Source of the DNA: Streptomyces agglomeratus
Lineage (GTDB): Bacteria > Actinomycetota > Actinomycetes > Streptomycetales > Streptomycetaceae
Length of the DNA: 64,000 bases
Direction: 5' to 3'
NCBI RefSeq assembly: GCF_001746415.1
Contig: NZ_MEHJ01000001.1
Span: 5,462,501 to 5,526,500, forward strand
Each line of letters opens with the position of its first letter. Position 1 is the first letter of the stretch. The notes below the pieces were generated by a model. The model was not told where the DNA came from, did not search any database, and saw nothing but the letters and a program-made list of their open reading frames with translations. The position numbers and the translations under genes are program-made. Below are positions 8,893 through 17,375 of this stretch, one piece after another.

Positions 8893-10269
8893 TCAGGAGC
8901 CCGCGCCCCGTTCCTCCCGGATGCCCGAGACGACCCGCGCCACCGTGCGCCGTACCCCCTCCATCTCCGTCAGGAAGTGCCAGTAGTCGGGGTGACGGCC
9001 TTCCAGACCCGCGACGGCCCGCTCCACCCGGGCCACCGAATCGTCCAGCGGGCGGGCATGGCGGGGGTCGGGCGTACTGCGACCGGCCATGGCCAGCCGC
9101 TGGGCGTCCCTGATCGCGAACCGCGTCCGCTCGATCTCGTGTTGCGGGTCCTTGGACACGGCGTTGAGCCGTTGCAGCCGGTCGCCGGCCGCCGAAACCG
9201 CCTCGTCGGTGGAGTTCAGCAGGGCACGGACCGTACTGAGCAGAGCGGTGGCGTCGGGCCACCGCTGCTCCTCGCGGGCCTTGACCGCCTCTTCGAGCTT
9301 CTCCTCGGCCTGGCGGACCGTGCTCGCCGTCTGCGCGGGCACGGCCTGAAGGTCCTGCCAGCACGCGGCGGTGAACCGGCGGCGCAGCTCACTCAGGATC
9401 GGCTCGACCTTGCCCGCCCGGGTCGTGAGCGCCTGCGCCCGGGTCCGCAGCGACACCAGCCGCCGGTCGATCTCCGCCGCCCGCTCCGGCAGCCGCTCGG
9501 CCTCGGTCCGCACGGCCTCCGCATCCCGGAGCACCCGGTCCGCGCGTTGCAGCGTCTCGGGCACGCCGTGCCGCCCCGCACCCTGGTTGAGCTTGGTCAG
9601 CTCGGGTGCGAGGGCGGCCAGCCGGGCCGCGAGATCGTCCGCCCTGAGGCCGGAGGTCCGTACCGCGTCGAGTGCGTTGCTCGCGGCGAGCAGCGCCTGG
9701 CGCGCCCGCTCCACCGCCGGGGCGAGCCGGGCGAGCTCCGTCTCCGCCGTGTCGAGCAGCGGCCCGAGTTCCTGTGCGTACCGGTCGAGCTCGCCCTTGA
9801 CCCGTACCAGCTCGTCCTTCGCCCGGCTCAGCTCCGCGCGCGCCTTGGCGGCGGTGGCGGCTTCCAAGTCGTCGCGGTCGAGGTCATGGGCGTCGACGGC
9901 GGTGATGTACGTATGACTGACCTCGTCGATACGCCGCCCCAGCGCCGCGAAGTCCTCTACGGCCTTGCGGCCCCTGGGCGAGCTGTCCACCGCCGTGATC
10001 GTCTCGATCGAGATCCGGAGGTCGCGCTGGGCGGTGTCCAACTCGTAGAAGGCCGCCGCGGCGGCGTCCTTGGCGGCCTGGGCGTCGGCGCGCACGTTCT
10101 CCCCGCGGCCGCCGAACCACCGTCTCGTACCACCGCCGGCGAAAGCCAGGGGAAGCGCGGCGAGCAGCGGCACCGGCAGAAGCACGAGCGCGACGACATC
10201 CCTGACGGCACCCGCTTTCGTACGGCGGCGTACTCGCTGCGGGTACGGCTGCGCGTGTGTCGCCGTCAC
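8893..10269 (-). CDS. Membrane-anchored coiled-coil protein of unknown function
   Basis: A 458-residue protein. One membrane segment lies near the N-terminus (DVVALVLLPVPLLAALPLAFAG, about residues 22-43, shown here only to locate it in parts: it runs from DVVALVLL to LAFAG). The remaining 400 residues are almost wholly helical and rich in Ala, Glu, Arg and Leu, as in long coiled coils. No catalytic motif is visible. GTG 10269 is chosen because GGGAGAGGGAT lies just upstream; ATG 10308 and GTG 10332 are in frame but have poorly spaced ribosome sites. Such proteins are common in Streptomyces; a structural role at the membrane is only a guess. Confidence 0.75.
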   Translation of the reverse strand: MTATHAQPYPQRVRRRTKAGAVRDVVALVLLPVPLLAALPLAFAGGGTRRWFGGRGENVRADAQAAKDAAAAAFYELDTAQRDLRISIETITAVDSSPRGRKAVEDFAALGRRIDEVSHTYITAVDAHDLDRDDLEAATAAKARAELSRAKDELVRVKGELDRYAQELGPLLDTAETELARLAPAVERARQALLAASNALDAVRTSGLRADDLAARLAALAPELTKLNQGAGRHGVPETLQRADRVLRDAEAVRTEAERLPERAAEIDRRLVSLRTRAQALTTRAGKVEPILSELRRRFTAACWQDLQAVPAQTASTVRQAEEKLEEAVKAREEQRWPDATALLSTVRALLNSTDEAVSAAGDRLQRLNAVSKDPQHEIERTRFAIRDAQRLAMAGRSTPDPRHARPLDDSVARVERAVAGLEGRHPDYWHFLTEMEGVRRTVARVVSGIREERGAGS

Positions 10270-10341
10270 ATCCCTCTCCCGTGCTGTGTCCGCCCCTGCC
10301 CGGTTCATTCTCCCACCAGTAAGGACGAACACACGGGCCTG

Positions 10342-11097
10342 TTAGTTCGCGCTTCGCAGCGTGACTTCCCCGTTGTCGCTCCGCGCCCGCACCACGTGCG
10401 GGCTGGCCGGGTCGCGCGGCACCTCGACCTTGACGTCGCCGTTGTCGCTCTTGGCGGTCACGCTGTACGTCGCCCGGGGCAGGTCGATACCGATCTCCCC
10501 GTTGTCGCTGACGCTCTCCACGAGGTCCGGGACGACGGTGAAGGCCATCCGGACACTCCCGTTGTCGGAGACCGCGTTCACCCGCTTGGACGAGATCCCC
10601 TCCGCGACGATGCCACCGTTGTCGCTGGTCAGCTCCAGGGGGCCGCTGGAGTCCTTGACAGTGACCGACCCGTTGTCGGAGCGCAGATTGAGAGCGGTGT
10701 CGAATCCGGAGGCCGTCACACTCCCGTTGTCGTCCTTGACGGTCACGGCGACTCCCCTCGGCACCTTCACCCGGTGCCACGCCTCGCAGTCGCTGACCAT
10801 CGCGTCGCAGCGCTGGCGCAGCACGAGCTTCCCGTCCTTCAGCTCCCAGGTGGACTCGGGCCCCTCCCCGAGGACCACCCACCCGTCCGCGCGCCGCGTG
10901 ACCTCCACGTCCTTCACATCGGCCGGAACGAGCTCCAGCGCCGAGTCGTCCGCGTCGATGGTCAGCGTGTCCCCACTGAACGGGAACGACCGCTCCTCGG
11001 GCGCCGCGTCCTTGGCCTCGGTGCCACAGCCGGTCAGGGCGACCACGCCGGCGACAGCCCCGGCGACGGCGAGAAACGTGCGGGTACGAAGTGCCAC
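10342..11097 (-). CDS. DUF4097-like lipoprotein with SDNG repeats
   Basis: A 251-residue secreted lipoprotein. The signal peptide runs through VAGAVAGVVALTGC, with LTGC as the lipobox and Cys about 23. After a linker the protein is built from short beta units each carrying SDNG or DDNG (for example SDNGSVTVKDS, SDNGSVRMAF, SDNGDVKVEV, SDNGEVTLRS), seven in all, as in DUF4097 beta-helix proteins. GTG 11097 follows GGGGGA. It faces the same way as the coiled-coil gene, 72 bp upstream of it, so the two may be co-transcribed. Ligand unknown. Confidence 0.82.
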   Translation of the reverse strand: MALRTRTFLAVAGAVAGVVALTGCGTEAKDAAPEERSFPFSGDTLTIDADDSALELVPADVKDVEVTRRADGWVVLGEGPESTWELKDGKLVLRQRCDAMVSDCEAWHRVKVPRGVAVTVKDDNGSVTASGFDTALNLRSDNGSVTVKDSSGPLELTSDNGGIVAEGISSKRVNAVSDNGSVRMAFTVVPDLVESVSDNGEIGIDLPRATYSVTAKSDNGDVKVEVPRDPASPHVVRARSDNGEVTLRSAN

Positions 11098-11238
11098 GGT
11101 GATCGATCCCCCAAGTAGTGCCACGTAATGAGCCTTCACCGTACGAACGGCCCCCACCCCGCGGCGATGCGGCCCACCACCGAACCGGGGTGGGGTTATC
11201 CCCACCGGCCCCCGAGGCGCCCGCGACCAGCCAACCGA

Positions 11239-11269
11239 TTGCAAACCTTCTCCCCGGTCCATGTACGCT
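11239..11269 (+). promoter_or_regulatory. Possible tRNA-Val promoter
   Basis: TTGCAA (11239-11244) and TACGCT (11264-11269) are separated by 19 bp and end about 15 bp before the tRNA. The spacing is slightly long, so this is tentative. Confidence 0.4.
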
Positions 11270-11283
11270 GTTCCCTCATCCAC

Positions 11284-11355
11284 GGGTGCGTAGCTCAGGG
11301 GTAGAGCGCTGCTCTTACAAAGCAGATGTCGGCGGTTCGAAACCGTCCGCGCCCA
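11284..11355 (+). tRNA. tRNA-Val (anticodon UAC)
   Basis: A full cloverleaf can be drawn: acceptor GGGTGCG with CGCGCCC (one T-G pair), D arm GCTC/GAGC, anticodon stem CTGCT/AGCAG with loop CTTACAA, and T arm GGCGG/CCGTC with loop TTCGAAA. The anticodon TAC reads GUA (and probably other) valine codons. Discriminator A is at 11355. CCA is not encoded in full. A terminator follows. Confidence 0.95.
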
Positions 11356-11363
11356 CCGGTACG

Positions 11364-11395
11364 AAGGCCCCCAGTCGATCACGGCTGGGGGCCTT
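11364..11395 (+). terminator. tRNA-Val terminator
   Basis: AAGGCCCCCAG (11364-11374) and CTGGGGGCCTT (11385-11395) form a perfect 11-bp stem with a 10-base loop, right after the tRNA. Confidence 0.85.
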
Positions 11396-11435
11396 CGGCA
11401 TTCACTTCTGACACCAACCGGGGCGAGCGTCGTTC

Positions 11436-11643
11436 ATGACGCTCGTCCGGTCACCCGGCCCATGGCCGTCACCTCGAATGGGTGTACTGAATTTAGTACA
11501 ATTTGACCAGAACTCGCCATGCGTGCCCGGCTCTCGCCGAGGTGGTGGTGATGTTGAGCTGCCCGACGAGCCGGACGCAGGGGAAGAACGGCTGCGGACC
11601 CAGGAGCCCGGGCGGAGCCGCTGGTTGAGTGAAGGAGCGCGAG
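11436..11643 (+). pseudogene. Possible remnant of an Asp23/Gls24 alkaline-shock gene
   Basis: In the two plus-strand frames, fragments read ALAEVVVML and then, one base shifted, VELPDEPDAGEERLRTQEP, immediately before the small DUF2273-like membrane protein. In many Streptomyces an Asp23/Gls24 gene sits exactly there and ends in an acidic tail of this kind. No start or full domain is present. The region also holds an AT-rich stretch (near 11486-11510). The reading is weak and needs a profile comparison. Confidence 0.25.
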
Positions 11644-11871
11644 ATGAGCAGGGCCATGTGGGGCCTGATCGCCGGAATGGCGCTCGGTTTCGCCGGGTAC
11701 TTCGGTGGCTTCGAAGCCTTCCTGCTGGTGCTGGGGCTGGGCGCCGCCGGACTCGTGATCGGGCGGTTGCTGGAGGGTGACCTGGAACCGGGTGACTTCG
11801 TCCGCCGCCGTGACAGCGGGCAACGAATTCGCGATGACCAGCGACGGGCCCGGAGAGACTGGCGTCGGTGA
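11644..11871 (+). CDS. Small DUF2273-like membrane protein
   Basis: A 75-residue protein: MSRAMWGLIAGMALGFAGYF followed by a second hydrophobic segment (AFLLVLGLGAAGLVIGRLL), then a charged tail EGDLEPGDFVRRRD. This two-helix layout and the LEGDLEPGDF stretch match the DUF2273-type proteins that accompany Asp23/Gls24 envelope stress genes in Streptomyces. ATG 11644 has AGGAG eight bases upstream. No intact Asp23 partner is next to it. Confidence 0.72.
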   Translation: MSRAMWGLIAGMALGFAGYFGGFEAFLLVLGLGAAGLVIGRLLEGDLEPGDFVRRRDSGQRIRDDQRRARRDWRR

Positions 11872-12150
11872 CCCAGGGAGGTCGATCGGCGCCGGCTGCC
11901 CCTCGCGGGGAGCGGGGTGCGACCACGGTCGACCTGATTTGCCGTGGGTGTCACGCGATGACGTGGCTTCTGTGTGGGAGAAGCGATGCCGGCGGTGACC
12001 CCGCTCTGGGGTGGCGCTGCTGAAGAAGTCCGAGCTGCGGGCCGAACGCGCCGTCCGGCGCAGGCCGGCCGGGTCGTTTCGTCGTGGTCGGCGCTGGGGT
12101 GCCGGGCGTTGGCGGGGCGGCTCGGGCGCGGGCCGTGAGTCGCCTTCATC
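11872..12150 (+). other. Non-coding stretch with possible alkaline-shock gene debris
   Basis: No complete gene is seen between 11872 and 12258. One frame reads RPDLPWVSRDDVASVWEK before a stop, vaguely like the PCGRD..VWE segment of small proteins in Asp23 clusters; no start or domain supports it. The end of this stretch carries the control region of the sugar transporter. Confidence 0.25.
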
Positions 12151-12170
12151 CGCTTGCCGGTCCTAAAGTT

Positions 12171-12182
12171 GACGTTAATGTC
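12171..12182. promoter_or_regulatory. Candidate operator upstream of the sugar ABC operon
   Basis: GACGTTAATGTC reads as an imperfect palindrome (10 of 12 positions) inside an AT-richer segment from TAAAGTT to GTTATATA, 77 bp before the binding-protein start. LacI or ROK regulators commonly bind such sites upstream of xylose-type transporters. No regulator gene is adjacent. Confidence 0.35.
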
Positions 12183-12258
12183 GTTATATAGGCCAAATGT
12201 GCACCCTTGCTCCCCGAGCAGTTCCGGCGAAGGGAGGGGCGTACGGAAGGAGCCTCCC

Positions 12259-13335
12259 ATGACGCGCATACTGCGGGGCGCGGTAGCCCTCGCCGGAGCC
12301 GTGGCCCTGTCCCTGGGAGCGGTGGCGACCGGCGGCGCGGCCCAGCCGACAGAAGACGACATAAAGATCGGTCTGCTGCTGCCGGAGAGCAAGACCACCC
12401 GGTACGAGAAGTTCGACCGGCCGTACATCGAGGAAAAGATCAAGGAACTGGCGCCCAACGCGCAGATCGACTACTACAACGCGGCCGAGAGCCCTACCAC
12501 GCAGCAACAGCAGGTCAACACCGCTCTCGCCAAGGGTGACCAGGTGCTCATCCTCGACGCTGTGGACGCCAAGTCGATCCAGTCCTCCGTGGAGAAGGCC
12601 GCGGACGCGGGTGTCAAGGTCGTCGCGTACGACCGCCTCGCGCAGGGGCCCGTCGACTCCTACGTCTCGTACGACAACCGCAAGGTCGGCGAGTTGCAGG
12701 GCAGGGCGCTGCTGGAGGCGCTCGGTGACAAGGCCCAGGACGGCCAGATCGTGATGCACAACGGTTCCCCGACCGACCCGAACGCGGCCGAGTTCAAGGC
12801 CGGTGCCCACTCGGTGCTGGACGGCAAGGTGAAGATCGGCAAGGAGTACGACACGCCGAACTGGGACCCGAACAACGCCAACCAGCAGATGTCCGGCGCC
12901 ATCAGCGCACTCGGCAAGGACAACATCGTCGGCGTCTACTCGGCCAACGACGGACTGGCCGCAGGCATCGCCACCGCCCTCAAGGCCGCCGGTATCAACG
13001 TGCCGTTGACCGGTCAGGACGCACAGCTCGACGCGATCCAGCGCATCCTTCTCGGCACGCAGACGATCACGATCGAGAAGCCGTACAAGCCGGAGGCCGA
13101 CATCGCCGCCACGATGGCCGTGGACCTGGCCCAGGGCAAGGAACTCCCCGCCAACCTGACGCCCACCACCGTCACCAGCGGCAGCGGCGACAAGGTCCCG
13201 TCCACTCTGCTGACACCGGTCGTGGTCCACAAGAACAACATCAAGGACACGGTCGTCAAGGACGGCCTGTACACGGTCAACGAGATCTGCACGCCGACGT
13301 ACGCCGCAGCCTGTGAGGAGGCCGGTCTCAAGTAG
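12259..13335 (+). CDS. Sugar ABC transporter substrate-binding protein (xylose type)
   Basis: A 358-residue secreted binding protein of the periplasmic-binding-protein-like I family (PF13407 type). It has a cleavable signal peptide (hydrophobic core to about residue 25, ATGGAAQP) with no lipobox cysteine, then IKIGLLLPESKTTRYEKFDR, DAVDAKSIQSSV, VVAYDRLAQGP, VGVYSANDGLAAGIA and LTGQDAQLDAIQRI, the usual ligand-pocket strands of XylF/RbsB proteins. ATG 12259 follows GGAAGGAG. Three genes (binding protein, ATPase, permease) form the operon. The closest functional call is D-xylose or a similar pentose; specificity cannot be read from sequence alone. Confidence 0.85.
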   Translation: MTRILRGAVALAGAVALSLGAVATGGAAQPTEDDIKIGLLLPESKTTRYEKFDRPYIEEKIKELAPNAQIDYYNAAESPTTQQQQVNTALAKGDQVLILDAVDAKSIQSSVEKAADAGVKVVAYDRLAQGPVDSYVSYDNRKVGELQGRALLEALGDKAQDGQIVMHNGSPTDPNAAEFKAGAHSVLDGKVKIGKEYDTPNWDPNNANQQMSGAISALGKDNIVGVYSANDGLAAGIATALKAAGINVPLTGQDAQLDAIQRILLGTQTITIEKPYKPEADIAATMAVDLAQGKELPANLTPTTVTSGSGDKVPSTLLTPVVVHKNNIKDTVVKDGLYTVNEICTPTYAAACEEAGLK

Positions 13336-13389
13336 CCCGTGTTCCACCCCGACGGGGCGCTGCCCATACGAGCGGAGGAGGCGGTTCCG

Positions 13390-14169
13390 TTGCTGGACGG
13401 ACCTGTGCTCACACTGCGAGGGATCTCCAAGCGGTTCGGCGCTGTCCAGGCGTTGTCCGGCTTCGACCTGGAAGTCCACGCCGGCGAGGTGGTGGCGCTT
13501 GTCGGTGACAACGGCGCCGGCAAGTCCACGGCGGTCAAGGCGATCGCCGGGGTGAACCCGCCGGACGAGGGCGTCATCGAATGGGAGGGCCGCCGGGTCA
13601 CCATCAGCCGGCCCCACGACGCCCAGAACCTCGGCATCGCCACCGTCTACCAGGACTTGGCGCTGTGCGACAACCTGGACGTCGTCGGCAACCTCTTTCT
13701 CGGCCGCGAACTGCGCCGGTTCGGTGTGCTCGACGAAGTGCGCATGGACAGGCGTGCGCGCGAGCTGCTCGACACCCTGTCCATCCGCATTCCCAGCGTC
13801 CGTATCCCCGTCGCTTCCCTCTCCGGCGGACAGCGCCAGACGGTGGCCATCGCCCGCTCGCTGATCGGTGAACCGAGGGTCGTGATCCTGGACGAGCCGA
13901 CCGCGGCCCTCGGCGTGGAGCAGACCGCCCAAGTCCTCGACCTGGTCGAACGGCTCCGCGACCGCGGCCTCGCGACCATCCTGATCAGCCACAACATGGT
14001 CGACGTGATGGCGGTCGCGGACCGGATCGCGGTCATGCGCCTCGGCCGGAACAACGGATTCTTCGACCGGCGCTCCACGACCACCGAGGAGATCATCTCC
14101 GCCATCACCGGGGCCACCGACAGCGCCGTCACACGCCGTGAGGCCCGCAAACGGGAGGAGGAGCGATGA
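13390..14169 (+). CDS. Sugar ABC transporter ATP-binding protein
   Basis: A 259-residue single-domain ATPase. Walker A is GDNGAGKST, the Q-loop lies in TVYQDLALCDNLDV, the signature is LSGGQ, Walker B is VVILDEPTAALG, and the H-switch is in LISHNMVD. XylG and RbsA have two ABC cassettes; this is the shorter one-cassette form that works as a homodimer. TTG 13390 is chosen because GGAGGAGG lies seven bases upstream; GTG 13339 is an alternative that would add 17 residues with no family match. Its stop overlaps the permease ATG (ATGA). Confidence 0.87.
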   Translation: MLDGPVLTLRGISKRFGAVQALSGFDLEVHAGEVVALVGDNGAGKSTAVKAIAGVNPPDEGVIEWEGRRVTISRPHDAQNLGIATVYQDLALCDNLDVVGNLFLGRELRRFGVLDEVRMDRRARELLDTLSIRIPSVRIPVASLSGGQRQTVAIARSLIGEPRVVILDEPTAALGVEQTAQVLDLVERLRDRGLATILISHNMVDVMAVADRIAVMRLGRNNGFFDRRSTTTEEIISAITGATDSAVTRREARKREEER

Positions 14170-15446
14170 GCCGTGACCGACGGGGCCCGGACGACGCCTC
14201 CACCCAGGAACCGGCACGCGACGCCCTGCCGGCCGTCGACACCCGCCTGCTCGTGCGCGAGGAAGGCGTCCGGGGATACCTCCGCGAGTTCGGGCGCAAG
14301 CTGCGCAGCGGTGAGCTGGGGTCCCTGCCCGTCGTCGTCGCGGTGATCGTCATCTGGACGGTGTTCGGAAGCCTGAACAGCACGTTCCTCTCCGCCCAGA
14401 ACCTCTCCGACCTCAGTCAGCAGATCGTCGGCACCGGCATGATCGCCGTCGGTATCGTCTTCGTCCTGCTGCTCGGCGAGATCGACCTCTCCGTGGGCTC
14501 CGTCAGCGGCCTGTGCGCCGCCCTCTTCGCTGTGCTCAACGTGCTGAACGGCGTGAACGAGTGGCTGGCGCTCCTGATCGCCATAGCCGGTGGTGCGGCC
14601 GTCGGGCTTGTCCAGGGCTTCTTCTTCGCCAAGGTCGGCGTGCCGGCGTTCGTCGTCACCCTGGCGGGCAACCTCGCCTGGAACGGCCTCATGCTGCAAA
14701 TCCTCGGCAGCAGCGGCACGGTCAACATCCCCAGCGAAAGCGTCGTCTCCAAGCTCTACTCGACCATCTTCCACAGCCCCGTCGCCGCCTATCTCGCGGC
14801 GGCCGTGGGGGTCGGGCTGCTCCTGGCGGCCTCGCTGCTGGACGCCGGGCGCCGCAAGGCGGCCGGCGTGCCGTTCAGGCCGCTCGGCGAGATCGTGCTG
14901 CGTACGGTCGTCATCGCCGCGATCGCCTTCACCGCCGCCTACATCCTGAATCTGTACCAGGGCCTGCCGCTGGCGCTGCTGATCTTCCTGATCCTGCTGG
15001 TGATTCTGGACTTCGTGCTGCGCCGCACCACGTACGGCCGCCAGGTCTTCGCCGTCGGCGGCAACATCGAGGGCGCGCGCCGGGCCGGTATCAGTGTGCC
15101 GTTCGTCCGGATGAGCGTCTTCTCGATCGCCGGCACCATGGCCGCGGTCGGCGGTGTCTTCCTGGCCGGACAGATTCAGTCCGCGAGCCAGACCTCCGGC
15201 GGCGGCAACCTGCTGATGAACGTCATCGCCGCGGCCGTCATCGGCGGCACGAGCCTGTTCGGCGGACGCGGCTCGGTGTGGTCCGCTCTGCTCGGGGCCC
15301 TGGTGATCGGGTCCATCCAGTCCGGGATGAACATCATGGGCCTCAGCAACGCCATTCAGTTCATGATCACGGGAGCGGTACTGCTCGCGGCCGTGGTCGT
15401 CGACTCGCTGTCCCGCAGGAGCCAGAAGGCCGCCGGCCGCGCGTGA
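14166..15446 (+). CDS. Sugar ABC transporter permease (BPD_transp_2, XylH-like)
   Basis: A 426-residue membrane protein. An N-terminal cytosolic tail of about 50 residues is followed by about ten helices. The motif LLLGEIDLSVGSVSGLCAALF and AVGGNIEGARRAGISV are characteristic of RbsC/XylH permeases, the second being the coupling region that contacts the ATPase. It starts within the stop of the ATPase gene (ATGA), so the three genes are one operon. Sugar identity unproven. Confidence 0.88.
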   Translation: MSRDRRGPDDASTQEPARDALPAVDTRLLVREEGVRGYLREFGRKLRSGELGSLPVVVAVIVIWTVFGSLNSTFLSAQNLSDLSQQIVGTGMIAVGIVFVLLLGEIDLSVGSVSGLCAALFAVLNVLNGVNEWLALLIAIAGGAAVGLVQGFFFAKVGVPAFVVTLAGNLAWNGLMLQILGSSGTVNIPSESVVSKLYSTIFHSPVAAYLAAAVGVGLLLAASLLDAGRRKAAGVPFRPLGEIVLRTVVIAAIAFTAAYILNLYQGLPLALLIFLILLVILDFVLRRTTYGRQVFAVGGNIEGARRAGISVPFVRMSVFSIAGTMAAVGGVFLAGQIQSASQTSGGGNLLMNVIAAAVIGGTSLFGGRGSVWSALLGALVIGSIQSGMNIMGLSNAIQFMITGAVLLAAVVVDSLSRRSQKAAGRA

Positions 15447-15531
15447 CCGTCGCCCGGCCCCGTGGCGGTCCCGGCGGCGGCGCGCCCCCCGGCCGTGACC
15501 GTGGCCGTGACCGCCGCCAGGCTCAACGTCG

Positions 15532-15912
15532 TCAGGCTTGAGCAGGATCCGAACCGCAGTAGAACAGCCGGCCGGGCTGCGCCGAGTCGTTCAGGCAGAC
15601 CGTGAGCTTCAGAAGCTCCCCTTCGCGGATATCCACGGTCCGCGAAGTGCAATTACCATTTCCGCTGGCATTCAGGGTTGCGTAAATGGGACCGTCATGT
15701 CGGCGAAGAGTCGCCGTGGCGCCGTACCCATCCGCTTCGCCGTCACAAACGCTAACCTTATCTCCATCGTGTATGAAGCGTGCCACCCCGCCCTGCTCAA
15801 CTCCCCAGTCGGTGGTACGGGCAAGCGCGTTGCTGCCGGCCCACGCGTTTCCGCTCAAAAGCAGGAACAAGCCTGCCGACATCGCGGCGGTGAGAGTGAG
15901 TCGCTTCTTCAT
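15532..15912 (-). CDS. Small secreted protein of unknown function
   Basis: A 126-residue protein with a clear signal peptide (MKKRLTLTAAM, hydrophobic core, cleavage near NAWA-GS). The mature part of about 100 residues has four cysteines, which could form two disulfides, and many short beta-like stretches. ATG 15912 has GGAAG five bases upstream. No known domain is recognised. The IS701 element begins 19 bp before its start codon, so its native promoter has been moved about 1.44 kb away. Confidence 0.72.
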   Translation of the reverse strand: MKKRLTLTAAMSAGLFLLLSGNAWAGSNALARTTDWGVEQGGVARFIHDGDKVSVCDGEADGYGATATLRRHDGPIYATLNASGNGNCTSRTVDIREGELLKLTVCLNDSAQPGRLFYCGSDPAQA

Positions 15913-15930
15913 TGTTCTTCCATTCCCTAG

Positions 15931-17371
15931 TAGGGCTTGGTCAGGTTGGGGTCGGTGTGGGTATGCCGCGGTGACATGTTGGGCAGGCGCCGGCCCAGGT
16001 GGCGAGGAGGGTCTGTAGCTCGCGGACGACGTGGTAGAGGCTCAGGCCGGCGCCGTGTCTTTTGGGGCTCTGGCCAGTCGTTGCAGGGTGCAGAAGGCGT
16101 GTGCCACGGAGACGAGGGTGACGTGGTGGTGCCACCCGTTCCAGGTGCGGCCCTCGAAGTGGGCCAGGCCCAGGGCCTGTTTCATCTCGCGGTAGTCGTG
16201 TTCGATGCGCCAGCGGAGCTTGGCCAGGCGGACCAGGGTGGTCAGCGGGGTGTCGGCGGGCAGGTCGGAGAGCCAGAACTGGACGGGTTCGGCCTGGTCG
16301 GCGGGCCACTCGGCGATGAGCCAGCACTCGGGCAGTTCCGGGCGGTCAACGGCTTGGCGGACCTCGCGTCCGGCGGGCCGGATCCGTAACGTCATGAACC
16401 GCGAGTACATCCGTTTGAAGCCGCTGCGGCCGGTGCCGGGCCGGGAGCCCTCACGCCACTGGACCGGCTTCGCCGCCTTCCGGCCTGCCGCGATGACCAG
16501 CTGTTTCACCGACTGCGGCTTGTCGGGGTACTTCGCCACCGGTGGGCGTCCGGTTCCGGAGTACGGCTCGGTCACGGGCACGGCTTCGCCGGGCTGAGCC
16601 GACAAGGTCGTGGAGATCCCCACGACGTAGTTCAGGCCGCGGGCTTGGAGGCCGTGCCGGAAGGCCGCCGCGTCGCCGTATCCGGCGTCCGCGACGGCCA
16701 GCGGCACCTCGATGCCCCACGAGCGGGTCTCATCGAGCATGTCGAGTGCGAGCTGCCACTTCTCCACATGCCCGATGTCGTCGGGAATGCCGCAGGCGGT
16801 GCGGCGGGTGACCTTGGCAGGATCGGCCTTCGCGGACCCGGGCGCCCAGGTCTCGGGCAGGAACAGCCTCCAGTTGACCGCCGCCGACGCGTGGTCGGAC
16901 GCCAGGTGCAGGGATACACCGACCTGGCAGTTGGTGACCTTGCCGGCGGTGCCGGTGTACTGCCGCGACACACACGCCGAGGCATTGCCGTCTTTGAGGA
17001 ACCCGGTGTCGTCGAAGACCAGCACGGTGGGCCGGATGGCCTTCTCCATCCTCCACGCCAGCCGGGCCCGCACATGCGCGGGGTCCCACGGGCTGGTGGT
17101 GATGAAGTGGGCCAGGGCCTGCCGGTTCCCGTCCTCCCCGAGCCGGGCGGCCATCGGCTCGACCGACTTGCGCTGCCCGTCCGTGAGCAGGCCCCGGAGA
17201 TAGACCTGCCCCACCGACGCTGGTCGTTCCTCGCGAACGGCTCGAAAACCTCCGCCGCGAAATCCTCCAACTCACCACGCACAGCAACAATCTCATCCGG
17301 AGTCACACCCCCTCAACGCAACACCGGGCCAGAAGGAAACGCTCAACCACAACCAACCTGACCAAGCCCTA
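15931..17371 (-). mobile_element. IS701-family insertion sequence, complete, 1,441 bp
   Basis: Perfect 19-bp terminal inverted repeats TAGGGCTTGGTCAGGTTGG (15931-15949) and its complement (17353-17371) bound the element, with a CTAG duplication outside. It carries one transposase gene on the minus strand that is broken by a one-base shift. The perfect ends suggest recent arrival. Confidence 0.93.
16042..17306 (-). pseudogene. IS701-family transposase, frameshifted near the N-terminus
   Basis: Read from GTG 17306 (MTPDEIVAVRGELEDFAAEV...FARNDQRRWG) the frame runs into unrelated residues, while the continuing protein (GQVYLRGLLTDGQRKSVEPM onward, 390 residues) lies one base out, opening at GTG 17214. 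Stepping back one base at the G4 run (17209-17212 on the plus strand) rejoins ...QRRWG|QVYLRG... exactly. DDE landmarks are VLVFDDTGFLKDG, VPLAVADAGYGD and LAKLRWRIEHDYREMKQ (the conserved Y-REMK region). Either one G was lost, or a programmed -1 shift is used, or the assembly has a homopolymer error. Confidence 0.85.
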
Positions 17372-17375
17372 CTAG

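Larger units (their letters stand above)
15927..17375. repeat. CTAG target-site duplication flanking the IS element
   Basis: CTAG at 15927-15930 and CTAG at 17372-17375 lie immediately outside the perfect inverted repeats. A 4-bp CTAG duplication is usual for IS701-family insertion and shows that the element moved in as one unit. Confidence 0.9.

Noticed and set aside
11284..12150. tRNA-linked integration site (genomic island)
   Set aside because: No integrase, no repeat of the tRNA 3' end was seen; only decay is suggested.
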